Part shown: in pieces, positions 42,638 through 52,498 of the stretch
Numbering within the stretch: position 1 is the first letter of the stretch
How the letters are laid out: every line of letters begins with the position of its first letter
Source: an uncultured Rhodospirillales bacterium
GTDB taxonomy: Bacteria > Pseudomonadota > Alphaproteobacteria > Azospirillales > Azospirillaceae
Assembly: GCA_903927615.1 (NCBI GenBank)
Contig: CAIYNU010000043.1
Span: 1 to 64,000 of the forward strand
Reading direction: 5' to 3'
DNA length: 64,000 nt
Position numbers and translations under genes: made by a program
Notes under the pieces: model-generated
What the model was told of the DNA's origin: nothing
The model's input: the letters and a program-made list of their open reading frames with translations, nothing else
Database searches by the model: none

Positions 42638-43351
42638 ATGCTCTCTCCGGAGTCCCGCTGTTTCGTTCGCCACGAGCAAGGCCTGTTCGATCCCGGGGTG
42701 CTGGCGGCGGTGCGGGCCTGCTTTGTCACCGAAGAGACGCGGCGACAGGCGCGGGTGGCCGACGCCACCGACGCCCGGCGCGTGGAGATCGGCGCCGCCA
42801 CCGTGGATTTCCGCATGGATGCGCGCTGGTACGATCCCTGGCGGCACGCCACCCCGGAACGGATCGCGCGCCTGTGGCCGTTTACCTGGCTGTTGTTTCC
42901 GGTCCAGCTTCGGCATATCACCGCCGTTTCTCATCTGGTGCCGTGGCATCAGGACGCCGGTTACGCCCGGCTGATGCCGCGCCGCCATGCCCGGCTGATC
43001 ACCTGTTTTGTGCCGCTGGAGCCGTCTCCCGGGGCCTGCGCGTCCCTGGAATTCGCCGAGGGCGATCATGACGAATATCCCCATCAGCCCGACGGTTTGC
43101 ACGGGGCGGCCCTGGCGGCGCCGGGCTTCGACCGGCTCCGGCGCTTTACCCTGGCCTTCGGTGACGCCCTGGTCTTCGGGGATCTGACGCCCCACCGGAC
43201 CATTGCCGCACCCGACGGCCGCATCGACCGCCGCTCTTTCGAGTACCGCCTGGTCACGCCGGCCGACGCGTTGCCCGACAAGGATTATTTCAACCTCGAA
43301 GACGGCTGGTTCGTCCGCACCGACGGCAGCCGGAGGGAGTTTCCCCTATGA
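42638..43351 (+). CDS. Fe(II)/2-oxoglutarate-dependent dioxygenase-like protein (PhyH type)
   Basis: The 237-residue protein has a double-stranded beta-helix pattern with HLVPWHQDAGYARL (His 104, Asp 106) and LTPHRTIA (His 186), forming the HxD...H iron triad. Arg residues near the C-terminus could bind 2-oxoglutarate. It probably hydroxylates or oxidises a sugar, amino acid or acyl group. Cofactor use is family knowledge. The next methyltransferase overlaps it by ATGA. Confidence 0.7.
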   Translation: MLSPESRCFVRHEQGLFDPGVLAAVRACFVTEETRRQARVADATDARRVEIGAATVDFRMDARWYDPWRHATPERIARLWPFTWLLFPVQLRHITAVSHLVPWHQDAGYARLMPRRHARLITCFVPLEPSPGACASLEFAEGDHDEYPHQPDGLHGAALAAPGFDRLRRFTLAFGDALVFGDLTPHRTIAAPDGRIDRRSFEYRLVTPADALPDKDYFNLEDGWFVRTDGSRREFPL

Positions 43352-44115
43352 ACAAACCCGCATTCGACGGTCGGGTCAATTTTCAGGCCGATGACACCAT
43401 CGAAGGACGGCTGGAAAGCCACTTCGAGCGGTTCGGCATCGGCACCACCGAGGTCTGGAAGAACTTTCCGCTTTACACCCGGCGCACCCATCTCAAACGG
43501 TTTCTGGCCCATTACGAACTGTTCCGGATGGTCATCACCCTGCCCGGCGATATCGTCGAGTTGGGGGTTTTTCGCGGCACCTCGCTGTTGTCCTGGGCCA
43601 ATTTCCTGGAAATCCGGGTGATGGGCGATCGCCACAAGAAGGTGGTCGGCTTCGATAATTTCCGGGGCTTCGGCGAACTGGACGCCAAGGACGGCGCCAC
43701 CGACCGCCAGGTTCAGAAGACCGCGGGCGGCTTTGACAGCAGCGGCTTCGAGGCCGCTTTGGAAGACGCCATCGCCATCTTTGACGCCGACCGCTTCATC
43801 CCCTACAAGCCGCGGATTCATCTGGTCAAAGGCGACATCGAACAGACGGTTCCGGCCTATGTCGCCGAAAATCCCGGCATGCGCATCGCGTTGCTGCACT
43901 TTGACGCCGATCTCTACCGGCCGACCAAAATCGCTTTGGAGCATCTGTGGCCGCTGGTGGTGCCCGGGGGCGTGGTGGCCTTCGACGAGTACGGCATTCC
44001 GCCGTGGGAAGGTGAAAGCCGGGCCGTGGATGAATTCTTCGCCGGCCAGTCCATCGCGCTGCGGCGCTTTGAATGGTGCAGCAACCCGGGCGCTTATGTG
44101 ATCAAGGGCGCTTGA
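43348..44115 (+). CDS. TylF-like O-methyltransferase
   Basis: A 255-residue methyltransferase of the TylF/macrocin group: DIVELGVFRGTSLLSWANFL (SAM site), VVGFDNFRGFGELD, IHLVKGDIEQTVPAY and IALLHFDADLYRPTKIALEH, VVAFDEYG. It is coupled to the dioxygenase gene by a four-base overlap, suggesting hydroxylation followed by O-methylation of the same residue (inference). It converges on the FkbM gene, with a palindromic repeat between. Confidence 0.8.
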   Translation: MNKPAFDGRVNFQADDTIEGRLESHFERFGIGTTEVWKNFPLYTRRTHLKRFLAHYELFRMVITLPGDIVELGVFRGTSLLSWANFLEIRVMGDRHKKVVGFDNFRGFGELDAKDGATDRQVQKTAGGFDSSGFEAALEDAIAIFDADRFIPYKPRIHLVKGDIEQTVPAYVAENPGMRIALLHFDADLYRPTKIALEHLWPLVVPGGVVAFDEYGIPPWEGESRAVDEFFAGQSIALRRFEWCSNPGAYVIKGA

Positions 44116-44123
44116 ACCGTTAC

Positions 44124-44176
44124 GGTTTCCAAAGGCCCCCGGCCTTTGGGGGGGGGGGGGAGGCCAAGCCCCCAGG
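44124..44176. repeat. Palindromic repeat with a run of 13 G between convergent genes
   Basis: GGTTTCCAAAGGCC-CCC-GGCCTTTGG matches the arm of the 18754 element. It is followed by G at 44148-44160 and then GGCCAAGCCCCC, a truncated version of the second palindrome. It lies in the 76-base gap between genes ending at 44115 and 44192. Poly-G of this length can be unstable or misread in sequencing. Confidence 0.7.
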
Positions 44177-44191
44177 ACCGCCTGTGGGTTT

Positions 44192-45274
44192 TTAGCCGGG
44201 CACATCCCGATAATCAAACAGGCCCCGCCGCTCATCCGCCACCCGGCCCAACGCCACGGTGGCTTCGGCCGGATGGTCGGTGACGGTGGCGGCCAGGGCG
44301 TGAACGGCGGCGACGGCGCGTTGCGGCGGCTGGTGGGCCAGGGCGTGGACCAGTCGGGCCAGCGCCGCCCGCTCGGAGGCCTGGCCGTCGCCGTCATTCA
44401 GTTCCAGCGCATAGTCGAAATAGCCGGTCAGAAGCGCCATCACGGTCAGCATCGCGGTTTGGCGCGGCGTCAGCGTGACCGGCGGGCCTCCCGGCAAGGG
44501 GTCCTTGAAGAACACGGCGTCGGCCCACCATTCGCGCTCGCGCCCCAATTCCACCCGCTTGTCCAGCCGTCGCCCGGACCGCCGGGCCAGATGGGTAAAG
44601 CCGAAAAACGAAAAGCCCCGGGCGCGCAGGAACAGTTCGACCTCGGAAAACAGTTTTTGCCCGCGATAGGTCTCGAAGAACGAGACCTCGCACAAGACGG
44701 CCACGGTGCGTTCCCGGAGCGTCCGTTCGGCGCCGGTCAGCACCTCATATTCGCTGCCCTGGGTATCCAGCTTGAGAAATTCGCCCCAGGGAAGGCCGTC
44801 ATCCCGCTCAACGGCACCCGGTTGATCGAACAGCACGGCATCAAGGGTGGTGGCCGGGACCACACACAGGCCGATCCGCTCGAATTTCTCCATGCCATAG
44901 CGGCGGATGAAATCCGGGTTGGGCGGCAGCAGGGAATGATTGGTGGGCACCGCCAGCAGATGCAGCGGCACCGGTCCGGCGGTTCCCGCCAGTGCCGTCG
45001 GTTCGATCCGAAAGCGCGCCCATGGCGTGCCGGTTCCGGCTTCGGCCTCCAGGGCCTGCAAGGCTTCGGGATCGGGCTCGAAAGCCAGCACCCCGACCCG
45101 ACCGGCCAGGGGTCGGACCAGCGGGTGAGCGCCGCCCCGGGCGCCGACATCGACGAAGCCCAGGGGCTGCCGGGCCAGAGCGGCGGCGGCGGCGGTGGCG
45201 GCAAAGTCCGGATGACGGGTCAGGCTGTCGAGGGCGGCCGGGCCGGTCAGCCAATCGAAAGCATCCGGGATCAT
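44192..45274 (-). CDS. FkbM-family methyltransferase with C-terminal extension
   Basis: A 360-residue protein: GFVDVGARGGAHPLVRPLAG and VLAFEPDPEALQAL (SAM binding), FLKLDTQGSEYEVLTGAERT and LCEVSFFETYRGQKLFSEVE, the FkbM-family pattern, which O-methylates sugars or polyketides. Residues ~275-360 are an Ala-rich helical tail of TPR-like type that most FkbM proteins lack. CAGGAGAA before the ATG supports this start. It heads a - strand block. Confidence 0.8.
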   Translation of the reverse strand: MIPDAFDWLTGPAALDSLTRHPDFAATAAAAALARQPLGFVDVGARGGAHPLVRPLAGRVGVLAFEPDPEALQALEAEAGTGTPWARFRIEPTALAGTAGPVPLHLLAVPTNHSLLPPNPDFIRRYGMEKFERIGLCVVPATTLDAVLFDQPGAVERDDGLPWGEFLKLDTQGSEYEVLTGAERTLRERTVAVLCEVSFFETYRGQKLFSEVELFLRARGFSFFGFTHLARRSGRRLDKRVELGREREWWADAVFFKDPLPGGPPVTLTPRQTAMLTVMALLTGYFDYALELNDGDGQASERAALARLVHALAHQPPQRAVAAVHALAATVTDHPAEATVALGRVADERRGLFDYRDVPG

Positions 45275-45359
45275 GGTCGTTTCTCCTGATGGTGACCGTC
45301 AGCCGGGTCCTGGGGGCCGGATCGCCCGCGGTCCCCTGTTCCGATGAGCCCCGGCCCCC

Positions 45360-47042
45360 TCATAAGACCTCCTTTACCGGGCGGCGGAGCTGATAGAGCG
45401 GGAACTCGTAAATAAGATGCAACGTATAGGCCAGCCAATAGACCAAAATAAATTTAATAAAAATATTGGGGCCGAACCATGTCCCGGCAATATCATGGAT
45501 AACATAGACCATGTATGAAGTGACACCCAAAAACTGCAATGTAAGACTTCCCTTTCCACCATTATTGGTCGCCTTACGATCAAGGCCAGGCAATACCAGC
45601 AGTCCGGCAACACACAGAATGGCCGGAAAAATCAGCATCCATTCGACCGAGGCATACAGCCGGTCCCAGGAAGTGTCGATAGGATTGATATATTCCCAAT
45701 GATAACGCCACATTAGAAACAACGTCATGGTCATGATCGAAAGTCCAAGCGCCGGCGTCAGCTTTGGTAAGGCGTGACGAAAACTGTAAGCACACCAGCC
45801 AACCATAAAATATAGAAGATTAACTTCAAGACCCATATAGGCTGACGCGCTTCCGTGATTATTAAAATAGTATAACTTGATTGCCAACGCCATCGCCCCG
45901 ATAATTATCGGTAATGTCGGCAACGATCTGGCGGCAATAGCAATTAGTGGCGCTATTAAATAAAATTGTATCTCAGTAGAAATAGACCATAGCACTGGGT
46001 TGGAAATATTGCTCTGACTATAATTATAATAGCAAAATATTATTGAATAAAAATCAGATAATTGCAGCCTATCACAATCTATAAATATAGTAAGAGCTAC
46101 CGCTAAATAATATGTCGGAATAATCCTGATAAATCTATTGATATAGAATGATTTACAATCATCATGATATTTTGTATTAAGAATATTCGCCATAAGATAT
46201 CCAGAAATAATAAAAAATATAAAAACGGCATAGGTCCCGCTCACCGCCAACGATGCGATCCAGTCAATGCCCGTCATGTTCGCCAACGACGCGCCCAACC
46301 GGTAATGACTACAGACGACAAAGAATGCGGCTAATCCACGCAACGACAGTAAGGAATCGAAAACATAAGGAGAGCTTCGAAGACTGCCGTTATCCGCCTT
46401 TGAAGCCTTTTTTCCCGATCTGAGGGGCAGAGCAAGCACCCGCCAAGCCGAGGCAACCATCTTTCGCGGGACCAGCGTTGCCAGAAACAACCCTAATGCG
46501 CAAACCACCAACGGAAACAGAATTGTGACGGGATATCGCATCTTGTAATGGCGACCGTTCGTCCGTGGACTCGTCTGATCCGAGGTGGAAAAAGTCAAAG
46601 AACGGGCAATCGTGCCATTGACACAGATATAGGAAAAGGCGCCGCCACCGATTGTGCGAATAGTGTCATCGCTGCTGTGGGGCGGACCAAGACGTTTTCC
46701 GTCTTCATAAAGCTCCAGTTTCGAGTTGAGCGGGCCATGTGCCCCGCCGGCCGTATCGTCACAATCGCTGACGATCAATCCTGACGAGATGAGCGGGGTA
46801 TCGACGTGATAATCAATCCACAATCCATCTTGTGGCCATACTTGAGACGTATCAATAGATTGTCTCACCATCACTAAACCAAATTGGGAAGCGGTACCGA
46901 TAATGACAAATATTCCGGTGGCCAACGCCACCACAATTCGAATAAATAACCCGCTGCGAAAGGGCGGGAAATTCGTCATGATGTTGGTGATGGAATATTT
47001 TGTCGTCGATTTCGGCAAGATCTGTTGATCGCTATTTTCCAA
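45360..47042 (-). CDS. OafA-type acyltransferase 3 membrane protein, AT-rich
   Basis: A 560-residue integral membrane protein. One N-terminal helix (FIRIVVALATGIFVIIGTAS) and a ~130-residue periplasmic-type region precede a second helix. The acyltransferase-3 domain (from ~230) then has SLRGLAAFFVVCSHYR with the conserved R and His, and about ten hydrophobic segments. Such enzymes O-acetylate or acylate lipopolysaccharide and capsule sugars. The gene is strikingly AT-rich (worst at 45940-46210), unlike its neighbours, which suggests recent acquisition. I use TTG 47042, which has GGGGTAGGA upstream; ATG 46979 is an alternative. Confidence 0.85.
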   Translation of the reverse strand: MENSDQQILPKSTTKYSITNIMTNFPPFRSGLFIRIVVALATGIFVIIGTASQFGLVMVRQSIDTSQVWPQDGLWIDYHVDTPLISSGLIVSDCDDTAGGAHGPLNSKLELYEDGKRLGPPHSSDDTIRTIGGGAFSYICVNGTIARSLTFSTSDQTSPRTNGRHYKMRYPVTILFPLVVCALGLFLATLVPRKMVASAWRVLALPLRSGKKASKADNGSLRSSPYVFDSLLSLRGLAAFFVVCSHYRLGASLANMTGIDWIASLAVSGTYAVFIFFIISGYLMANILNTKYHDDCKSFYINRFIRIIPTYYLAVALTIFIDCDRLQLSDFYSIIFCYYNYSQSNISNPVLWSISTEIQFYLIAPLIAIAARSLPTLPIIIGAMALAIKLYYFNNHGSASAYMGLEVNLLYFMVGWCAYSFRHALPKLTPALGLSIMTMTLFLMWRYHWEYINPIDTSWDRLYASVEWMLIFPAILCVAGLLVLPGLDRKATNNGGKGSLTLQFLGVTSYMVYVIHDIAGTWFGPNIFIKFILVYWLAYTLHLIYEFPLYQLRRPVKEVL

Positions 47043-47110
47043 TGTCCTACCCCTTGTCTCAACCTTACCAATGCGCGAGGTCTGATTATAAACGCCCTGG
47101 GATAATCTGG

Positions 47111-47163
47111 CTAGTGTTCCGACTCCAACGGACCATTCCGACCCCGTTGGGCCGGAACACTAG
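47111..47163. repeat. Long imperfect hairpin upstream of the acyltransferase gene
   Basis: CTAGTGTTCCG (47111-47121) and CGGAACACTAG (47153-47163) are exact reverse complements, with an inner pair CCAACGG / CCGTTGG. It lies in the 212-base gap between two leftward genes. It could terminate the helicase transcript or be a MITE-like remnant. Confidence 0.7.
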
Positions 47164-47167
47164 CCTG

Positions 47168-47230
47168 TTCAATGGGTTGTGTTGTGCCCTCGACACGATC
47201 ATTGGATATGAACCGCCTCACTCACAACAC
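47168..47230 (+). repeat. GTGTTGTG...CACAACAC element, copy 1
   Basis: The stretch from TTCAATGGG (47168) through GTTGTGCCCTCGACACGATC to CACAACAC (47223-47230) is repeated in inverted orientation at 57605-57670. The ends form an inverted repeat GTGTTGTG/CACAACAC, as in small palindromic mobile elements. Confidence 0.6.
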
Positions 47231-47254
47231 GAACGCCGCACCCTGTGGGGTGGA

Positions 47255-50200
47255 TCACATCCGGATCAGATCAAGCAGATCGTCGTCGGTCAACCGGGCG
47301 CTGATTTCGCTGCCGTCCAACAGGTCGCTGGCCAGATCGCGTTTGGCGCGGTGCAGGTCGAGGATTTTCTCCTCGATGCTGTCGCGAACGATCAGGCGAT
47401 AGACGGTGACCGGCCGTTGCTGGCCGATGCGGTGGGCGCGATCGCTGGCCTGATCCTCGACCGCGGGATTCCACCAGGGATCCAGATGGATCACGTAATC
47501 GGCGGCGGTCAGGTTAAGACCGGTGCCGCCGGCCTTCAGGCTGATCAGGAACAGATCGCCGTCCCCGGCCTGGAACGCCGCCACCCGCCGTTCCCGATCC
47601 TTGGCCGGGGTGCCGCCGTCCAGATACTGGTGAGCGATGCCGCGGGTGATCAGCGCATCCCGCACCCGTTCGAGTTGACCGACGAACTGGCTGAACACCA
47701 GAGCCTTGTGGCGGTTGCGAATCAGCTCCTCGACCAGGTCCAGGAAGGCCTCCAGTTTGGCGCCGGGCAACGGCGTACTGGCATCGACCAGACCGGGATG
47801 ACAACAGGCGCGCCGCAACCGGGTGATTTCGGCCAGAATGTGGATGCGGGTCTGGCCGCTGCCTCCGCCAACCCCGCCGTCACGAAGCTGAGCCAACGCC
47901 TCCAAGGCCCGCCGGCGCACCGCCTCGTAGAAGGCGCGTTCCTCTTCGGGCAGGTCAATTTCCAGGGTCACTTCGGTGCGCGGCGGCAGTTCGGCCAGAA
48001 CCGCACTTTTGGTTCGGCGCAGGATGAACGGACGGATCAGGGCGCGCAGCGCATGCAGGGCGGCATCACTGCGGTTGCGCTCGATCGGGGTGGCGAAGCG
48101 GCGGGAAAAACCCTCCCGGGAGCCGAGCAGACCGGGATTGACGATGGCGAACAGGCTCCACAGCTCGTCCAGGTAGTTCTCAATGGGCGTGCCGGTCAGG
48201 GCCAGGCGGAACTGCGCCTGGATCCGCTGCCCGGCCTGGGCCCGTCGGGTCTCGGCGTTCTTGATCGCCTGGGCCTCGTCGAACACCGCCATCCGCCAGT
48301 CGACGCAAGCCAGGCGGTCGGCCTCCTGGTGCAGCAGGCCGTAGCTGATGACCAGAACGTCCATGGGCTTGAGCGCCGCGATCAGGTCGGCCCGACCGCC
48401 GACGCCCCCCAGTTTCCGCACCGCCAGGCTGGGCGCAAAGCGTTCCAGTTCCCGTTCCCAATTGTGGCAGACCGAGGTCGGCGCGATCACCAGGCAGGGA
48501 CCCTGGGGCGCCTGCTCCAGCATCACCGCAATGGCCTGCACGGTCTTGCCCAGTCCCATGTCGTCGGCCAGGCAGGCTCCGGCCTGCCAGTGCGCCAGAC
48601 GGGACAGCCACCGGAAGCCGTCGACCTGATAGTCGCGCAACTCGGCCTGAAGCGTCGACGGAACCACGGGCTGGTGCCGCCCGGCGGCCGACAGGCGCCC
48701 GATGAACGCCTTCCATGCCGCGTCGGATTTCACCGACCCGACCTCCTCCACCAGTTCCTGCACCGCCACCGCCCCCAGTGTCGGCAGGCGCAGGCCCTTG
48801 CCATGCTCTTCGGTGATGCCGCCCAGGCGTTGCAACTGTTTCTGGAACTTGTGGGTCAGGGCCACGAAGCTGCCGTCGGCCAGGGGCACGAACCGGCCCC
48901 GGGCCTTGCCCAGCCGTTTCAGCAGGTCCTGCATGTCGAGGACCAACTCTTCGTCGACCCGGACTTCGCCATCCATCTGAAACCAATCCCGGGCGCGGGA
49001 CATCTTGAGGGCGACGCTGGCGGCCGAGACTTCGGAATGGACGGTCAACCGTTTGCCCTCGGGCCATTCCACCGCCGGGGACGGTTGGCAGGCCCGGACT
49101 TCCAGCAGGAACTCCAGCGCCGATTCCGTGTCGCCGATCACCCATTCATGGCCCGAGGCCGCTTCCCGGTGCAGGGTGGGCAAGGCCGCCAGCGTCGCGG
49201 CGGCGGCCTTGCGTTCGGCGTCCAGATCGCGGTTGGCGCGCTGGCGGATGCCGTCGATCATCGCCAGCACCGATTGCCCCCCCTGCCCGGCCAGATAATA
49301 GGGACCGGCGGCCCCGAACGGCCGCACCACCATGGCCACCTTCAGGCCCTCGTCGAGGGGTTGGATCTGGAGCACCGGACCCGGCTGGCCATCGACGGCG
49401 GGCAGGTCGGCATCGGCGATGTCGGCGCGGATCGGCAGGCTGGGATGCTGCTCCTTGAGCAGCTCCAGCACCCGTTCCCGGCCCTGCTTGGGAACCGTCA
49501 GTCCCCGCTCCCCCAGAATTTCCTGGACAGCCAGCAGCTTTTGCGGGAATTCGATCACCCGCCAGCGTGTGGGGGTTTCGGCCTCCAGAAAAACCGTCGG
49601 CCGGTCGGCCCCGTGGGACAGGGCGAACCTGTAGCCGTTGCGTTGTTCGGTCACCACCAGTTCGACCGGATAGGACACCAGTTCCAGGGGCTGTTCGCGC
49701 CGGCGGGCGTCGAACACCGTCGGATGACCAACCAGCATCGCCAGGGCGCGCTCGTGGTCAAAGTCGTAGGACTCCTCGTTGTACCAGCCGGAAACATCCT
49801 TGCGGATCGAGCGCAACACCCGACGATCGTGATCGGTCAGGTAATCCAGGCGCGGGTCCTGTTCGTGCAGCCGCTTCATGGCCACCGTCCGACCGGGTGT
49901 CCAGTCACGGCCCTTGACCGACTGTTCCAGCACCTCGACCCTTCGCTGCTCGGGCTCCACGAACCAGGCCAGGCGTTTGGATTTGCCGGCCGCGGCGGCC
50001 GGGGCCGGGCGGGCGCTGCCCGTCCTGAGGAAGGCCGCAAGGCTGTCGAGAGTCCGCTCCCAGGGCTGGCGCAGTTCGACCAGCCGGGTAAACTCGATCA
50101 CCGGGGGTTCGTCCGAGGGCGTGTGCAGGAAGTCGGCATAGCCCCCGGAACCGGCGCCAAGGCGGACCAGCACCTCGGCATGGATGCGGGCAAGAAGCGG

Positions 50201-51472
50201 CAACACCTCCTTGAGCGCGGCAAAGCGCGTCCTGGTGTCATCGATGTGGGACGTGGCCAGAGCCGGATCGGTCAGGAACTCCACCAGAGTCAGGCAAGCC
50301 GCCGACATCGGTTCGGGGGTGCCGCCACGCCGGATTTCCGCCAGCAACTCCCGGGCCTTGGGCTCCAAGCCCTGCAACAGCCAGACCAGGGCCTGGAGGG
50401 CCTGGAAGCCGGGGCTGTACAGGTTGGCGCCATGGTCGACGCCGTCCAGGTGGGTTTGGATTTCGGAATGAAGCGCGGGATCGTTGGTCTCGATCAACGC
50501 CAGCAGGAAGAACAGGCCGTTCGGACCGTTGAAGAAAATCTTCCGCTTGCCGACCTCTTTTTTGTAGATTTTAAGGGCCTGACGGAAATGGCCGAGGGCC
50601 GCGTCGTTGCGGCCCTCAAGAAAATCCGTGGACCCCAGCAGAAGCAGGCGATCGGTCCCGGGGGCGTCCGTCGTCCCGGTCTCGAGGGTTTCGATCTTCC
50701 GTCGAACCGCCGCGATCCGTCCGGCCAGCAGATCCGAATGCAACAGCAACCACTTGAAGCTCTCGAAGCCCGGCATCTCCTCCCGCGTCCGATAGTGCGC
50801 GATCAAAGCCGCCAGGTCGGGCGATCCCTGCCCGGTGGTGAGGAAATGCTCCAGCTTGACCGCGAACAGGCCGTATTGGATGTCCGGTTCCCGGGCGGTC
50901 AGCCATTCCAGCGCCAGCACGGGTTCGCGAAACAACACCTCCAGGAGGTGCGGCCCACGGCCCCGGCTGTAATCCGCGTCATAGGCGTCCAGCAACCGGT
51001 GGTAGCTCTCGATGTCGTTGGCATAGATCGCAAGCCGCAGTCGCCGCCAGACGGCCCAATCGTTCTGGAACGCAGCGGAACCCCACGCGCTGCGGCCCTT
51101 CTCCGGAAACGACCCCAGCACGGCCTGGAGCAACACGGGCCCGTCCGGGGTCGCCAGGGCATCCACCGCCAGCGGATGCCACAGGGCGACAGGGCAGGAA
51201 AAATCGCCCTCCAACAGCCCCGCCGCGACCAGCCGATCCAGGGCGCCATTGACCGTCTGATGGGTCCAGGGCTTGCCGTCCGGGGCCCGAATGCCGGTGG
51301 CGCTCATCACGGTCAGGAAGTCGGCCTTGTTGGTGGGTGGGCCGATCAGGGCCTTCAGCCGCAGCACCAACCGTTCCGTGGGGTGAAGCCTTTCGACCAG
51401 CCGAAGTTTCTCCTCCCGGGGGGTGGGTCGGCCCGGCATTTCGCGGGGACCGGTTCTAAACGGCGGGGCCAT
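47255..51472 (-). CDS. SNF2-family DNA/RNA-dependent ATPase (HepA/RapA-like), 1405 residues
   Basis: The C-terminal ~480 residues are a full SNF2 helicase: [37 protein letters not shown] (Walker A), [28 protein letters not shown] (motif II), [35 protein letters not shown] and [34 protein letters not shown]. The N-terminal ~900 residues are long helical and beta segments of the kind found in large bacterial SNF2 proteins, beginning with a winged-helix-like region (residues ~20-80). No nuclease or methylase domain is evident. It is likely a nucleic-acid translocase that remodels protein-DNA complexes. It has no functional link to its glycan neighbours. Confidence 0.9.
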   Translation of the reverse strand: MAPPFRTGPREMPGRPTPREEKLRLVERLHPTERLVLRLKALIGPPTNKADFLTVMSATGIRAPDGKPWTHQTVNGALDRLVAAGLLEGDFSCPVALWHPLAVDALATPDGPVLLQAVLGSFPEKGRSAWGSAAFQNDWAVWRRLRLAIYANDIESYHRLLDAYDADYSRGRGPHLLEVLFREPVLALEWLTAREPDIQYGLFAVKLEHFLTTGQGSPDLAALIAHYRTREEMPGFESFKWLLLHSDLLAGRIAAVRRKIETLETGTTDAPGTDRLLLLGSTDFLEGRNDAALGHFRQALKIYKKEVGKRKIFFNGPNGLFFLLALIETNDPALHSEIQTHLDGVDHGANLYSPGFQALQALVWLLQGLEPKARELLAEIRRGGTPEPMSAACLTLVEFLTDPALATSHIDDTRTRFAALKEVLPLLARIHAEVLVRLGAGSGGYADFLHTPSDEPPVIEFTRLVELRQPWERTLDSLAAFLRTGSARPAPAAAAGKSKRLAWFVEPEQRRVEVLEQSVKGRDWTPGRTVAMKRLHEQDPRLDYLTDHDRRVLRSIRKDVSGWYNEESYDFDHERALAMLVGHPTVFDARRREQPLELVSYPVELVVTEQRNGYRFALSHGADRPTVFLEAETPTRWRVIEFPQKLLAVQEILGERGLTVPKQGRERVLELLKEQHPSLPIRADIADADLPAVDGQPGPVLQIQPLDEGLKVAMVVRPFGAAGPYYLAGQGGQSVLAMIDGIRQRANRDLDAERKAAAATLAALPTLHREAASGHEWVIGDTESALEFLLEVRACQPSPAVEWPEGKRLTVHSEVSAASVALKMSRARDWFQMDGEVRVDEELVLDMQDLLKRLGKARGRFVPLADGSFVALTHKFQKQLQRLGGITEEHGKGLRLPTLGAVAVQELVEEVGSVKSDAAWKAFIGRLSAAGRHQPVVPSTLQAELRDYQVDGFRWLSRLAHWQAGACLADDMGLGKTVQAIAVMLEQAPQGPCLVIAPTSVCHNWERELERFAPSLAVRKLGGVGGRADLIAALKPMDVLVISYGLLHQEADRLACVDWRMAVFDEAQAIKNAETRRAQAGQRIQAQFRLALTGTPIENYLDELWSLFAIVNPGLLGSREGFSRRFATPIERNRSDAALHALRALIRPFILRRTKSAVLAELPPRTEVTLEIDLPEEERAFYEAVRRRALEALAQLRDGGVGGGSGQTRIHILAEITRLRRACCHPGLVDASTPLPGAKLEAFLDLVEELIRNRHKALVFSQFVGQLERVRDALITRGIAHQYLDGGTPAKDRERRVAAFQAGDGDLFLISLKAGGTGLNLTAADYVIHLDPWWNPAVEDQASDRAHRIGQQRPVTVYRLIVRDSIEEKILDLHRAKRDLASDLLDGSEISARLTDDDLLDLIRM

Positions 51473-51555
51473 GGCCGGACACGCTATCTGATGGAACGAA
51501 CGGGGGAAACGGGGCGCGTCATCCTCAGGCGCAAGAATTGGCCTGTTGTGGGACT

Positions 51556-51583
51556 GCGGGCATCTTGCCCGCCCTTTCTTTTT
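51556..51583 (+). terminator. Strong hairpin with T-rich tail, orphan
   Basis: GCGGGCA (51556-51562), loop TCT, TGCCCGC (51566-51572), then CCTTTCTTTTT. This is a good + strand Rho-independent terminator, but both flanking genes are on the - strand. It may stop antisense transcription or mark a lost + strand gene. Confidence 0.6.
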
Positions 51584-51630
51584 GCAGCAACATCAAAACG
51601 CTGGGGGTATCGCGCCAGAGCGGTTGCCGA

Positions 51631-52377
51631 TCAGGCCGGAGCGCCGCCGGGACCCGCCGTCCGGGGCCTGTAGTGACCGCCCTTTATTTTTTCCAGAACC
51701 ACGCTGAATTTATCATCCGGGATCGGATCATAGTACACGCCCTCCGGTTGAGGTGTCGCGTCGGCTGGTGTCAGGCCGGTGGTTTGTATCAGTCCCAAGA
51801 CATGACCGGCGATATTGCAGGCCTCTCGATAAACGCGGACTCTGATGTCCTGATAACTGGCCCCGGTGGGAAATTGACAAGGCCGGGACATGATGATGGG
51901 ACCGGTATCGTATCCGATATCCATAAATTGAGCGGTGTTTCCAATCACATCGTCATTATATATTGCCCACTCGACGCATGAACATCCCCGATAGTTGGGC
52001 AGCAGCCCTGGGTGAATATTGACGACTCCATTGGGCACAGAGCCGATGATGTCGGCGGATAACTTTCGCGGAGTGCCGGCATTCAAAAGACAGGATATGC
52101 CGTAATGATTAATGATTCTTTTGGTTTGCTGATTGTTATGGGATTCTACGAATAAAAATGGTATATTCGCATCACCCATATTGTAAATTGTGATCTCCTG
52201 ATCGTCACCACGGCGCAACGAACCGCCGGTTCGGTCTTGCCAGATTCTCCGGTCTTTATCTGAGTTAACTTTTTTATCACAGATAACAATAATGTTGTCA
52301 ACTCCGTTTGATAATGCCGAAGTCATCATGTATGGCAACAGCGGCTCATCAATTGTGCTTAAGAAGCCAAAGTTCAT
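51631..52377 (-). CDS. Formyltransferase-fold enzyme, probable sugar N-formyltransferase
   Basis: A 248-residue protein with the formyltransferase catalytic triad visible: GVVNIHPGLLPNYRGCSCVE (Asn 120, His 122) and DIGYDTGPIIMSRP (Asp 157). Family members use N10-formyltetrahydrofolate to formylate an amino group on purine intermediates, Met-tRNA or nucleotide-linked amino sugars. The glycan setting and the amino sugars expected from local aminotransferases favour sugar N-formylation (inference). I start at ATG 52377 because GAGG lies nine bases upstream; a longer TTG start is less likely. The 5' half is AT-richer than its neighbours. Confidence 0.8.
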   Translation of the reverse strand: MNFGFLSTIDEPLLPYMMTSALSNGVDNIIVICDKKVNSDKDRRIWQDRTGGSLRRGDDQEITIYNMGDANIPFLFVESHNNQQTKRIINHYGISCLLNAGTPRKLSADIIGSVPNGVVNIHPGLLPNYRGCSCVEWAIYNDDVIGNTAQFMDIGYDTGPIIMSRPCQFPTGASYQDIRVRVYREACNIAGHVLGLIQTTGLTPADATPQPEGVYYDPIPDDKFSVVLEKIKGGHYRPRTAGPGGAPA

Positions 52378-52498
52378 TGTAATATCCTCGAAGGACTGAG
52401 ATGACGCGGCGAACGTTTTGATCAAGCATAGAATATTGCGTACAGCACGAACGATACGACCCTATCTTGTCGGTCGTCAAGTCGAAATCCGGGGTTGT

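Noticed and set aside
47255-51472. SNF2 gene as part of a DISARM or other defence island
   Set aside because: No methyltransferase, PLD or DUF1998-type partner adjoins it; neighbours are an acyltransferase and a formyltransferase.
47000-51673. Very long open frame on the + strand opposite the SNF2 gene
   Set aside because: It is the antisense of a gene with all SNF2 motifs; its translation is His/Gln/Gly-rich with no domains. High GC keeps such frames open.
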